A model generated the notes under the pieces. That model was not told where the DNA came from, ran no database searches, and saw only the letters and a list, made by a program, of their open reading frames with translations. Below, piece by piece: positions 49,010-60,125 of a DNA stretch of 64,000 bases. How positions within the stretch are numbered: the first letter of the stretch is position 1; the number at the start of each line of letters is the position of its first letter. A program made the position numbers and the translations under genes. Origin of the DNA: Pseudisothecium myosuroides (Eukaryota; Streptophyta; Bryopsida; Hypnales; Lembophyllaceae); NCBI GenBank assembly GCA_951799445.1, contig OX637287.1:51427724-51491723 (forward strand), written 5' to 3'.

Positions 49010-51556
49010 AGTGAAGGACGCTTGAGCAGCCCGGGGGTCACTTCAAATATCCCACTAAGTGCATGTCACGGCGGGTCAGGGACGGTGAGTTCTCATTGTA
49101 ATTTAGGGTGGGATTATGTTTGCTTATACGGAGAAAATACTTGCCGGTGAGTTCTCCTTGTCTTGTTTAGGGTGGGATCATTTGCATATTCTCGAGGTTA
49201 GCGTATAAGATTCCAGTACGGGGGCTATACCTTTTTGAAAAGAATATGGCGGGATGCTGTGATTTCGGGGTAGTAGTGCGCAGTAGTCACGCAATAGAGC
49301 AGGAGTAGCACCCAGTTGCCATTGAGTCACCGTGAAGTTGCGCAAGAGTAACTTTTCAGTCTTGAAACAGTCGAGTGAAAGTCGCAGAGAAGTCATGTAG
49401 TTACGCACTAGTCATGGCTACCGTAAACCTTGAAGCCCCAGCAAAGACGGTAGGATGATGAATTCATTGACTTCCAATGCGTGTGTGAATGTGTGTTGGA
49501 CAACAGAGTGGCGCTGCAGGGGAGATTGTGACAGCCTCGACCTTGTCAAGCTGGAAGCAAGACGTGGAATGGAGGTTTGATGCCTTCCAAAAGACAGCCG
49601 ACAAGCAATCCTCTACAATCGAGGACCTGCGCTCCATATTCGCGTCCTTCATGAGTCGGTCTGCTGTTGCCGACGGCGCGAGCCCATCTGCTTCGAAGTC
49701 GGCGTTGGAAACGCATGAACCGTCGAGTCGAAGATCGTCGAAGAATAAGAAGCGACGCCAAAATCAGCTGGCGGACGCAGCGGAGATCACAGCGACCGGA
49801 GCACAGCTGACCTTGTCGGAGGAGGATCTGCCAGCTCTGCCACGTCCACGAAGTGCGTCTTCGGAAGCGCCTAGGAAGTGGAAGGTGGCAAGCAGGGGAA
49901 AAGACCCCGCGCCAGACGCGCGATTGGGGCGGAAATCTTCAACCCCCAGCGAGCCCACTGTCACCGACCCGTACGTGACCCCGTCAAGTCCCGGGGTTCT
50001 TGAACAGAGCGTGGCGGATGATGCGGGAGGCACGGGAGTTTCTGGCAACTTGGCATCAGCAGCACAGAGCGAGAGATCGCCCGACGTGGCGCATGACGAC
50101 GCGTCCTTGGAGGCATTTGGACCCGCGGAGCCTGAGAAGACTCCGTATGATGAGGAAATGGAGACGCCAGCAGATGTCGTGACAAAACACGGCAATTCCG
50201 GAGACGATGCACCCCAAGGAGGAGAGGGTGGGGATTCAGCAGGAGGAGGTGCCGCTGCTGGAGGAGAAGTCTCAACCGTTGGAGGAGGAGCTTCGGCCGA
50301 GGGAGTTGAAGCTGCATCCGAGGAGGTTCAGACTGCGGCTCTGACTGTCCTTGCGCCGACCGAGGCTGTCCAAGCAGCGCCCCCAACTGTGGAAGCAACG
50401 ACTGCAACTGTGGAAGCAACGACAGAGGGAGAAGAAGCGGTGGCGGAGGGAGCAGGAGGTACGCCCGCCCAAGGCGCAGTGGAAGAGCCAAGAAGGGAAG
50501 AACGTCGTTCTCTAGTCACGCGCGAGACTCACGCCATAGCCCCGGCCATCCCTGCGAGTCCCGTCAAAGTGGAGGCGTCTCAGAAGAAGTCGAAGAAACC
50601 TCCAAAATCTCCTGTCAAGGTACACGCTGCCACCGGGGTGCCTCAGAACATGTTGACAAGAGGGAGGCCTGGAATGCCGGATGTTGTTGGGGCGGCAGGG
50701 AGTACTCGGGGGAGGGATAAATTGGTAGTATTCAATGTGCAGGGAACCTTATTGGACTGTAGTTTGCTTACTGAAGCCAACCCGAACAGCAAAATAAGGG
50801 CTTCAATGAAGACTAACCTGCGAAGAGTAGTGTTGAGGCTGTGGCTTAAGCCATTTCTTTCCAGATGTTTTGTGCACTTTGCAGTGGGCTTTTGGGGCAG
50901 CAAGAGCATGTCTTTCATGGAGGACGTAGTTCCAACCATAATGGCTGGTCCCTTTAGGGGTCCAAATTGTCTCCCTTTATTTTCGTGGTCAGGTAAACAG
51001 TGTGAGTTCTGGGACGGGGGAGATGGCGCAGAGGCATCGTGGGGGAAAAAATTGGAACGAGTGTATGCACAGTGGCCTCAATTTACCGCCCACAACACAG
51101 TGATTGTAGATAGTAAACTCTGTAGGGTAGCGTGCAATCCCCTAGCGAATGTGGTCGTGAACTCTCCGTTCTATGTGACGGAACTGTCGACATTGGCTGA
51201 GGACAAGGACTACCTGAAGTGCGACTTGTGGCCGCTTTTGGAGTCATTCCACAAATGCCCAGACGTGGGATCCTTTTGTTCAAAGCACCCATTACTAGCT
51301 TCGCAATCCGCTCATGACATGAACTCCAAATGCCGTCATGATTCCCCGTACAAGTTTCTTGACGTCATGGAAGGTGAGGGGACTAGCGACCTTCGTGGTT
51401 GCATTGGCGGAACATGTCCCCTCACCTTCCCTTCTCTCGCTTCACTAACTGCTATGTTGTGCTCGTGCAGGCGAAACAGCAGTAGCCGAGGGAGTCGAGG
51501 GCCAAGGCAGCGGTGGGGACTGCGGGGATGGCGCCGAAGCGCGATGCGTGGTCTAA
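49010..51556 (+). CDS. TnpA-like fusion: linker plus FCP1/NIF-like (HAD) pseudophosphatase domain
   Basis: Exons 49010-49084, 49507-51373 and 51471-51556 continue the upstream gene in phase (donor GTAAGT at 48864; 25-codon exon; large exon; strong GTGAGG donor at 51374; 97-bp intron). Order: a possible short coiled coil (WRFDAFQKTADKQSSTIEDL, a usual follower of Transposase_24), then about 350 residues of Ala/Glu/Thr/Gly/Pro-rich linker, then about 190 residues (50716-51292) like the NLI-interacting/FCP1 domain. The latter has DKLVVFNVQGTLLD, HFAVGFWGS (for VGVWSS), LFSWSGKQCEFW (for WDQSxC), HNTVIVDSK (for NTLLIDDS), LANVVVNSPFYV and a final SKHP. The DxDGT catalytic motif reads NVQGT, so both aspartates are gone, and catalysis is not expected. 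The tail after 51471 is short, acidic and Gly-rich and stops at 51554. It could also be read as a stand-alone gene starting at the ATG at 49489. Confidence 0.72.
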
Positions 51557-51915
51557 AAAGGTGCTTTTCATGAACCCAGTTTTGGCACAGTAGGCGTGGT
51601 GTTTTCTGGCTTCGGAGTCTGTGGACAGTGGCGCGAAAGTGTTGTTGAAGTTGTGAGGAAGTAGCGATGAAGTGCCCTTTCAGTAATGCGCAGAGGTCTG
51701 AGATGCAGGGAAGTCACATATCAGTAGCCAGTAAGCCGCGTATGAGTTGTTTACCAGTCGCGTGTCATTCGACTTTCACCACACACCCAGTGGGTCATTT
51801 TTTTTTCACTTCACACGTTGGGGAAGTGTTGCAGCGCAGACCCTAATCCTCTGTCAAAATATATGTTTGAAAGCGGTATTACCATTTTAATAAGTACTGG
51901 ACCTCCCGGTTGCAG

Positions 51916-52185
51916 CAGTTCCATATCGGCGACGAAGTCTTCCTCTACAACCCTCGAGCGGTGCGGCAGAAAGTGGCGAAGGGCAAAGTCAGTGGACTGC
52001 CTGGTCAGCAGACATTTCACTTGAAGGATATTCCGGAGCCCTATGTCAGGGTTGACGTCTCTGCAATTTTGAATCCTGGAGTTCCGCTGATGATCCCGCC
52101 ATCAGACCCCGACATGGTACTTATAGAATATGCGCTGGGGAGTGCCGTACTGTGGCACGGCAAGCAGGTGAAGTTTAGCACGTGA
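51916..52185 (+). CDS. C-terminal module of the CACTA TnpA-like protein (last exon)
   Basis: After acceptor GGTTGCAG the frame reads QQFHIGDEVFLYNP, KVAKGKVSGLPG, YVRVDVSAILNPGVPL and VLWHGKQVKFST, then stops. This is the pattern of the C-terminal module of plant En/Spm-type proteins (GxEVxLYN ... VAKGxV ... GxAxxWP). It is in phase with the upstream exon if splicing uses a weak GT at 51548 or 51551, giving a protein of about 1,174 codons. Otherwise the stop at 51554 makes it a separate or alternatively spliced end. Confidence 0.6.
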   Translation, partial: QFHIGDEVFLYNPRAVRQKVAKGKVSGLPGQQTFHLKDIPEPYVRVDVSAILNPGVPLMIPPSDPDMVLIEYALGSAVLWHGKQVKFST

Positions 52186-52189
52186 AAGG

Positions 52190-53221
52190 CACTGAAGGCT
52201 GGGTGACGTCATAGATCAGGGTACAGAGCATGGCGTCATGAACACGTAGTCTTTGTAAGTGCTGAGAGCCAGCGAATTGTTCTCTTTTGAGAAATGCAGA
52301 ACTATCTCCTTTGCATGAACTGTCTGACGTTGAATGCTTTCTTTGTTCAGTTTTGTGACTTTCGTCAATGTCTGCTGTCTCTCCGTGAAGCAATGTGGGA
52401 GTGCAGTTACAGTCTCTGTTGAATGAGGGCGTCCATAGTCCCTAATTCATGCTCAGTTGGAAGTGCTCATTGATCGCCGTCGTGATGTTTCATAGCGTGT
52501 TCGTGAGACGCTGTCACTTGCACAACACAGTCGCCACTCCCATGAGACTGGAATGCTACACCTAGTCGTTGTAGGTGACTAGTTCTAATGGCATGAAACT
52601 TCACTAGGACGCGACTTCAGAGTGACTCATGCAGTTATGAAAGTGGCAACGCCCTCCACCGCAGTGACTTCATTGTAATTGGGTCACGACTCCGGAATGA
52701 CTCACGCGTCCCTGTCGCGTCGTTCCCACAATAGCAGTGTCACTTTGAAATGACTTCGAGTAGTGCTCACTTGTGACTAGTTGGTCACTGTCGCACGACT
52801 TTGTCGCGACTCCGAGGCAACTGTGACCCTCACCCCACATTGCTGTCCACGTCAGATTTTTTAGGGGTCCTACAAAACTGGTACGCGCTAGTAGCGGCCA
52901 GCCACGTGTCTGTCCACGTCAGATTTATCATGGATCCGACGCAACTCAGTCGCGACTGCAGCGTGACTGGACGCGTGGCTGTCCACGTCACATTGTCTTC
53001 CTTCCCACTTTCCACCTCAGACTTTATCATCCATCTCCCACCCAGAAAGAAAAAGATGGTGATAATAGTTTTCCCTAAGTCTGCAAAAAACATAGATTTT
53101 AGGCCAATATATTTGACTTTTTCACAACTGATGAGTTTTCAGTCACCTGAAAGTCACATGCAGGGAAAATGACTAATCAGAGTCACAAATCAGTCATTTT
53201 CTGCAGTCACTTTACCCCCCC
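52190..53221. repeat. Right subterminal repeat region of the CACTA element
   Basis: Dense short words GTGACT, CGCGACT, AGTCAC and TCCACGTCA occur in both orientations, as in the left 0.75 kb of the element. No gene. Confidence 0.7.
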
Positions 53222-53234
53222 TTTTCTTGTAGTA
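53222..53234 (-). repeat. Right CACTA terminus
   Basis: TTTTCTTGTAGTA, followed by the target duplication AAT (53235-53237). A perfect terminus would end in G. Confidence 0.92.
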
Positions 53235-53237
53235 AAT

Positions 53238-54345
53238 GAAGTGAATCTAAACTTCATGTGTATTCATGTAGATGAAGATGATTAGCATCCATCCTACAAA
53301 CCTCAAAGAAAAAATCAAAATTATGAAATCAATAGAAGGTGCCCAAATTCTCAAAAATCCAACATATTATTTATAAACAATTAACAAAATTACCCCAAGT
53401 TGAAGAAAATTAGATGGGGATTTTTCTTCAAATTCAAATTTCTCTTTGACTACATGCCCACAAGTTCTAGCTTTTCCTCTTTTTGTTTATATATTCACAT
53501 AAGAACGTAATCTTTAAACAATCTCAACCTATTAAATTTAAACACAATTGGAGGAATAATATAATAGACATCACTTCTTAAGTGAAAGGAATATATACCA
53601 AAGTTGTTAGAGTATATGAAAAAAGAGTTTTAAGCTTTATTGACATTGGAAGGATGCTAAGGCCCAAAGGCTGGATCCAATCCAATCAATAAACAAGCAA
53701 AAATTCAAAAAAAGACTAAAGCACTAAAGGCTAAACACCAAAACAAGTCATAATCTTTGACTTCTTAAGAAGTTTTGTTCTATCGTATGCGAAGAAAAGC
53801 CATTGACACCGTACTCTATTGTTGAGTACCTCTAATATTCTGGTTATACACCAACTCTTAGATTTTGCACTCTTGCAGCTTAAATAATAATCAAATAAAC
53901 AATCTACTACTTGGATCCGAAGATAACAAATACTAATCTTTCTTGCAATGACAGCACAACAAGGGTATGATCAATAAATTCTATGCCAAACATGTAAACT
54001 TACTAACTTCCTACAGGATGTACTTGCCTCAAGAATCTAATATTGTATTGTACAATATAATGTTCTAATAACAGGAGTAGGCGCCCTACCACATTCCTTT
54101 GCAATATGCTTGAAATTTGGCAACAGTAATAATTCAAGCCACCCTTCCTCCTTCATATGCTCAAATGTAGACTATTGAGTACACCTACTCCTTTGAATTG
54201 TCTCCGACCTAAGCCCCTTGTGTACTTCACTCTAAATGCTTAACAATATGACTTTGGCTCCGATGATGACATTTGACTAGTTGTCGATAGAATCGATTCT
54301 CTCTGGAGCAACAAGTTTTTCATAATTGTATGGTGGTGTGCCCAT
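53238..54345. other. AT-rich flank right of the CACTA element
   Basis: No gene is recognised. About 53312-53360 is a dispersed repeat related to about 33740-33775. Confidence 0.45.
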
Positions 54346-55376
54346 CATTGTTACATTAGGTGAGTTTGGATTACTAAACATCCCGGACAGGCAGACATAT
54401 TAAATAGTTCGGACAGATAATGTTATACTTTAAAAGTAGTCACATTGGGCAAATTTGGGTTATTAGACATCCCAGATGGATGGACAAATCAGACAATTCT
54501 AACGGAAGGTCAGTCCAATGTGACAAATATGGGTATGCCATTATTTGAGCTAACAACAATTTCTCTCGATCTTCCCCTTCTAGACAAGCATTGCAGATTG
54601 ATTCTATACTGGTACATTTTTGGCTAGGTTTTTATCTTGTTTTTGTGAATTGCTTGTGGAGATTGCTCAGCACAGCCACTAGTAGGAAGTGATGACTATT
54701 CTAACAAAAAATTGACAAATTTGTATTGTTTTGGGCACCACTGGATATGACTTGGGAGGTTCAACTAATTTCTGTACTTGCTTCTAGAAATGTGAATTTT
54801 CTTTTGTTGGTTTGGGTAGTAGACCTCCTGAAATTCCTCATGAAATTCTCTTAAAAGTTTATTTACCTATTCAACTTCCTAATGTGGCAAACATGCTGTC
54901 ATAGACATTGTATTTGCTTCAATGTAAATTTTTTTGTACTGCATGGTAAAAAACATTTACCACTTTGTAGCAACAATAGAAGCTTCGTAAATTGTATACC
55001 AAAATTGTGTTTCCACTTGTTGTTCATTTTGTAACATGAAATGAATATTGTAAAAAGGGCAGCCTTCTCTTTCAAGTATAAGGTTTCTTACATTTAATAT
55101 AGAGCATTGCACACTTGGCTTCAATGCTAGATTTCAAACTACATTCAAAACATGTTGAAGGAACTACACGGCATTACAATATAAAGCACTGTGGGTGATT
55201 CTAGACATTTTGCTGGTAAATGAGGTTTCATCACACTGTAATGGAATTTCATCCAAAATTTAGATGACCCTAATTTGTCGGATGCAACTATTTTAAGGTA
55301 ATCACATTATCTATTCAATATGTCTGCCCGTCCGTCCGAGACGTTTGGTAATCCAAACTCTCTTAATGTGACAATG
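54346..55376. mobile_element. 1 kb element with long inverted ends
   Basis: The left end from CATTGTTACATTAGG through GAGTTTGGATTACTAAAC and CAGACATATTAAATAG is inverted at the right (CTATTCAATATGTCTGCC ... GTTTGGTAATCCAAACTC ... AATGTGACAATG), about 60 bp per arm. A second, imperfect copy of the left end (GTCACATTGGGCAAATTTGG) starts at about 54440. The target duplication is not clear, and there is no coding sequence. Confidence 0.65.
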
Positions 55377-55919
55377 TCGATAGAGGGTGATTGCCAGAAA
55401 CACCTGCAAGTTTGGTTGCCTTTTGATTTTGGAGCGCTATAACTTTTGAATTCTGAATCAATTGCCAAAAACAAAAATCCGTTTCTGGATGTCTTAATTA
55501 AATTTTCTCCTTTATTTTTCCAAAAGTTTTAAAAGATCATTTTATATTTAAATGTCCATTTTGTTAATTTGTCACACTTTGATGTTTGGATTTTTTAATA
55601 TTCTTGAGCAATGTAAATTAATGATTTTCAGCTGAACTTTCTGTGATATATTCCTTTAGTAGTCAAACATGTTCCTACCAAAGGGCATCTAAAAATACAG
55701 TATTATATATCCTCCATATATGTGCAAATAAGCCTCCCTTGCGCACACACTTCTAAACATTAGAAATGGCTTTGACCTAATTTTTTTGGTCAAATCTCAT
55801 CATCGAGAAGTCCTTCCAAGTTAATAATTTCTAATTTTATTGGAAATTGTTGTACCTATTTTCTACAAATTAAAACATCAAAGTATGTATTTTCTTCGCC
55901 AGAATTCTATGTCCAAAAA

Positions 55920-57720
55920 TTTGTCCATGAAAAGCTTTGAATCATTCCATGTATAAAATAAGCAACTTTTTTCAGAAACAAAAATTTGAAATTGGTTTTC
56001 TGGATTTATTTATACATGGAAACGTTTGAATCATTCCATTTTAATCAATGGAATGAAAGTTATGAGAAATTTTAGTTTGCAAGTAGTTATGGATTTTATA
56101 CTCTAAAATAAACTTTGAAGTTGTTAATTTAACTCAATGTCCAATATTATTTGAAAAAAATAAAATCGTAGGATGTAGATTGTTTATTGCAACATTACAA
56201 CCATTGGGATTGGCATTTTCAATTTTATATAACTAAAATCTTAACAATTTAGTATTTTGAATCACTCTCTATTTCTTTCTACTTACTATTTTTTCCTATG
56301 TGTTGTACAATAGGGTACCAATCAAAATGGCGTTTTTGCATTTCCTGGGAAAAAATTTCATTGCTACCAACTTTGACACCCGCTCAAAGACTTAAAAATT
56401 GCTTTTGTACTTTGAAAATTTTGGCATGGGAACATCTTTATATTAATAATATGTGTACCAAATTTTAAGGTCAAAAGATTCACCAAAAGAAAGATATTCA
56501 AAGTATGCCAACATGCGTAGCACAGAGAAAATTTTCACTACTACCAACTTTGATACCCTCCCAAGGGCAGAAATATTTTTTTCTTACCATGAAATTTTTG
56601 GCATGAAATTACCTATTTGTTGATAATATGTGTGCCAAATTACAAGGTCAAAAGATTTACAAAAAAAAAGATGTGCTAATTCTACCAACATGTGTAGTTG
56701 TCAGAATGATCTTTTCAGCCCTTGGAATAGTGTCATTTTATGGGTAAAGTTTTACATGGATTTAAAAAATCATTCTCACAACTACACATGTTGGTAGAAT
56801 TAGCATATCTTTTTTTTGTAAATCTTTTGACCTTGAAATTTGGCACACATGTTATCAATATAGATATGATCTCATGCCAAAAATTTCATGGTAAAATGGT
56901 TTTTTTCCAGCCCTTGCAATAGAGTCAAAGTTGGCAGTAGTGCTTACAGTAGTTAAAATTTTCTCATAGCTATACACGTTGGCAAATTTTGAATATATTT
57001 TTTTGGGTAAATTTTTTGACCTTGAAATTTGGCATACATGTTATTAACATAGAGATGATTCCATAACAAAAATTCCATGGTAAATAAACAGTTTTTCAAC
57101 CCTTGGGAGAGTGTTGAAGTTGGTAGTAGTGAAATAGTTTCTCACAACTACACATGTTGGTAGATTTCAAATATCTTTTTTTGTGTAAATCTTTTGACTT
57201 TGAAATTTGGCACACATATTATTAACATAAATATGTTCTTGTGCCAAAAATTTCATATTAAAAAAAAACTTTTTAGCCTTCAAAAAGGTGTCAAAGTTGG
57301 CAGCAGTGAATTTTTTTTCCCAGGGAATGCAAAAATGCCTTTTTGATTGGTACCCTATTATACAATTCCAAATGATTTGAAACTTTTCAAGCATGTGGCA
57401 AACCTGCCTTGAAGAATGAATCCAAAGGAGACAACCACCAACATGGACATTTTTTCATACAAATGTGACCTTGTAAAGTGTAGCTGCCCTGTTTTTCGTA
57501 GGGCCAAAGAAAAAGATTTCTGTCATTCAAATGCTAATATCTTGCAATCCACACAGTGTAAATTTAAAAAAAAATTCTACATCTTTTCAAACAGCGTACT
57601 ACAAGATCATATGGTTACACGTGTCAAAAAATGCTCTTTTTCTAAAATTTGATACTTGTACTAGAAATGGCAATTTTGGAGCATTTTTGGTCAAAACACA
57701 GTCAAGAAACTTTAAAGATT
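55920..57720 (-). repeat. Reverse-oriented copy of the 35.3-36.0 kb repeat, split by a foldback element
   Basis: About 55920-56300 and about 57361-57720 are reverse complements of consecutive parts of 35298-36010 (for example GTAGGATGTAGATTGTTTAT; GACATTTTTTCATACAAATG against the ATGAAAAAATGTCC block). They are interrupted by 56312-57356. Confidence 0.7.
56312..57356. mobile_element. Foldback element of 2 forward and 3 inverted units
   Basis: The ends AGGGTACCAATCAAAA and the inverse TTTTTGATTGGTACCCT are present. The inside consists of roughly 185-bp units (CCAACTTTGACACCC, AAAATTTTGGCATG, AATATGTGTNCCAAATT, AAGGTCAAAAGATT): two in one orientation (about 56350-56715) and three inverted (about 56745-57310). 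The flanks TTGTACAAT (56303-56311) and TTATACAAT (57358-57366) form a 9-bp target duplication. The unoccupied site is present at 35653-35661. No transposase. Confidence 0.8.
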
Positions 57721-58421
57721 ATGGCAATAATCAAGGAGAATTCTTAGCTAGTGTCGTATGAACCAATCAAAATGAAAAATTTAAATTGGATTTTGAAATA
57801 CAAGATAAATATCCATCAAAATTCAAGAGATGTGTGTATAGAAACAATAACTTGAAGTATATACATGAAAGTTGGTTGAAATGTAATGAATGCAAGATAA
57901 TTACTACTCCATAATAAAGTTCAAAAAACTCCTCAAGCATTGCTTCAAGGATTGGGTCCCTTTAACTCCCATGCATTGCGTCTCTCTTTTACTATTCAAA
58001 ATTATTGAAATTCTTCAATTGATTTTTTTCCCTAAATCTGGTAGTACTTACTAGGAATGATTCCATCTTCACTGCTGCTACTGCTACTATAAAAGGGACA
58101 TTCAAGATTCATTTTCAAAAATGTTACAAATCCTTAAGTGCTTGAATATAAGATAATGAAATCACTTTTAAAGAATCATAACAAATAATGGTAACTCTTT
58201 CTAATTATCCATATCATTGATTCATGCCTAAAGCATTCTTTCCTCCTCATATTGGTATTTCTTGAAGCTTTTTTAATAAATTATTATTGAATGAAGGACA
58301 CTTTTTAAAATATTTATCATACACTATGGTTATTTAAGCATGTAGAAGTTGCCAATTTATAATAGTAAGAGGTGTTTATTGGTAGAAATTAGTCAAATTT
58401 GCCAATACTCAAAACACCCTA
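57721..58421. other. AT-rich stretch, nothing recognised
   Basis: No gene, and no clear repeat structure beyond simple A/T runs. Confidence 0.45.
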
Positions 58422-58425
58422 TTAA

Positions 58426-59006
58426 CCCCTAAAGTCCCATTGGCTCTACGGGAGTCAAAATGCAAGTTCGGGGAGGCTCACACAGTCTCTATATTCATCA
58501 TAATTTTCTAAAACTTCTTGTAAAGCTAGGAAAACACATAAGCTTCTTGGGAAAATAATTTTTATTTCAATCGGTGCCCGGAAGCAAAAGTTATTGCACA
58601 AATAGCCGAATATGGAGGTCAGTGGGTAGCCCAAAAAAAATCACAAAAAGTCAAAATAATTTTTTAATTTTTTTTTCCCTAAAATATATTATATTTTTGT
58701 TTACATGTAAAACTTTGATTCATTCTATTTGGACTAGTGATGAGAAAGTTATGGACAATCTTGTTTTCAGGCAATCTAAGTAATTCTTGCAAAAAAAAAT
58801 TTGCCCAACTTTGAATGCTAATATCTTCCAATCCGTACGGTCAAATTTGATGAAATTTTTACCATATGATCTCAGACAAGTGAAGTACAAGACCCTACGG
58901 TTAGATTCTTAAAAAAAATGTTTTTTCTGCTTTTATGAATGAATTCATCGGAAATGGCAGTTTTGTGTGGTTTTTGAAAAAAAAAATGGCCTTGGGACTT
59001 TAGGGG
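58426..59006. mobile_element. TTAA-flanked inverted-repeat element, copy 3
   Basis: The ends CCCCTAAAGTCCCATTGG and TTGGGACTTTAGGGG have TTAA at 58422-58425 and 59007-59010. It is nearly collinear with 4967-5534, with many identical long words such as ATTTCAATCGGTGCCCGGAA. It is non-coding. Confidence 0.78.
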
Positions 59007-59010
59007 TTAA

Positions 59011-59854
59011 TAAATGCTTTTTCAGTGATGTAATTTGATTATTTGAATGCTGCTTGGTTGAAATTGATTCTTCAATGAATATTTCTTGATAATTTTTATA
59101 ATTTTTAAAATTTGAATTGTCATTTTTGGAAAATAAATCCGAGGTCATCTTACATTAATCGTTGGTTCTCCCTATACAAGTGCAAGCTTTCTTTTTCAAG
59201 ATTAGAGGATGCAAATGCAAATTAAAAATTTGGTACTATAACAAGGTAGTATTTTCACACAAAATTTCATATTCTGTATGGTCTTCCAAATTTGGAAAGA
59301 CATTATGAAATCTTACAATACAAATTACACTCTCTGATATAAATTCAAGTGAAATATAATATTGAATGCTTGAATGTTCTGAAAAGGTAAAGATTGGCAA
59401 TTTCCTTCATTTTTGCAAGCAATGGAAGATGCATTGTCTTTTGAAGAGACTTCATGGAAGGTTAATAGGTTGATTTTAAAGAAAAGTTAGCCCATATGAG
59501 CCAATGAAAAATGGAGAGCTTCTAATCTTGAATCCCCAAAAAATTCTTTGTTCTTCTAACTTTGTTGATTTATAAAGACATTTTGTAATATCATACTTGA
59601 TGGTCATTGTTGGCAAGAAACAATTCTAAAAACCAATGCCAAAAATTTTGGAATAAAAAATTTTCATGGAAAAAATGGCTTGTTCTATTTTAATCATCTA
59701 TCAAATCACATTTGTCACCTTTAATTAATTATTTGGCAAGGAGTACTAACGGTATGGTGGAAGTACTGATTGAATTTTGAGTAGGTTCTATGCAAATTCT
59801 ACTTTCTCATAATAACTTTGCCTTTACATCTCTAATGCAAAATCTTCCTCCTTT
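59011..59854. other. AT-rich stretch, nothing recognised
   Basis: No supported gene or repeat. Confidence 0.45.
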
Positions 59855-59863
59855 ATGGGTTGC

Positions 59864-60125
59864 TGAGGGGTGCTATTATGTGAGCATAGGAGTCTTGATA
59901 GGAGTGTAAGCCCGTGAGCCTAGAATACTACACACCTATGTTATAGGTGTATACACTATAAAAAACATCTATAATTATAGGGTATACATGTTACAAATAT
60001 CCATGTTATAGGTGTTTATGATACATACACCTTCTATAGTGTGTGGTGTCTATATTATAGGTACCTATATTGTAGGCTCAATGCTCACAAGCTCGCATTC
60101 CTGGGCTCACATACTAGCACCATTG
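59864..60125. mobile_element. Small MULE-like non-autonomous element, copy 2
   Basis: The ends GGGGTGCTATTATGTGAGC and the inverse CTCACATACTAGCACC are flanked by the 9-bp direct repeat ATGGGTTGC (59855-59863 and 60126-60134). The AT-rich centre has TATAGGTGT/ACACCTAT inversions. It is related to 33955-34190, but the ends of the two copies have diverged. Confidence 0.6.

Larger units (their letters stand above)
39251..53234. mobile_element. CACTA (En/Spm-type) DNA transposon, 13,984 bp
   Basis: The left terminus CACTACAAGAAAA and the right terminus TTTTCTTGTAGTA are inverted; the last right base departs from the perfect CACTA inverse. The 3-bp target duplication AAT lies at 39248-39250 and 53235-53237, the size expected for CACTA elements. 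Both subterminal regions (about 39.28-40.0 kb and 52.4-53.2 kb) are rich in short repeated words such as GTGACTG, CGCGACTG, AGTCAC and TCCACGTCA, the usual transposase-binding landscape. The inside is clearly richer in G+C than the surrounding DNA. It encodes a disrupted TNP2-type transposase (minus) and a divergent TnpA-like gene (plus) with an FCP1-like domain, plus a minisatellite and an unassigned exon-like frame. Confidence 0.95.

Noticed and set aside
49764..50519. Minus-strand frames opposite the FCP1-like gene
   Set aside because: Leu/Ser/Pro-rich shadows of the GC-rich low-complexity linker on the plus strand.
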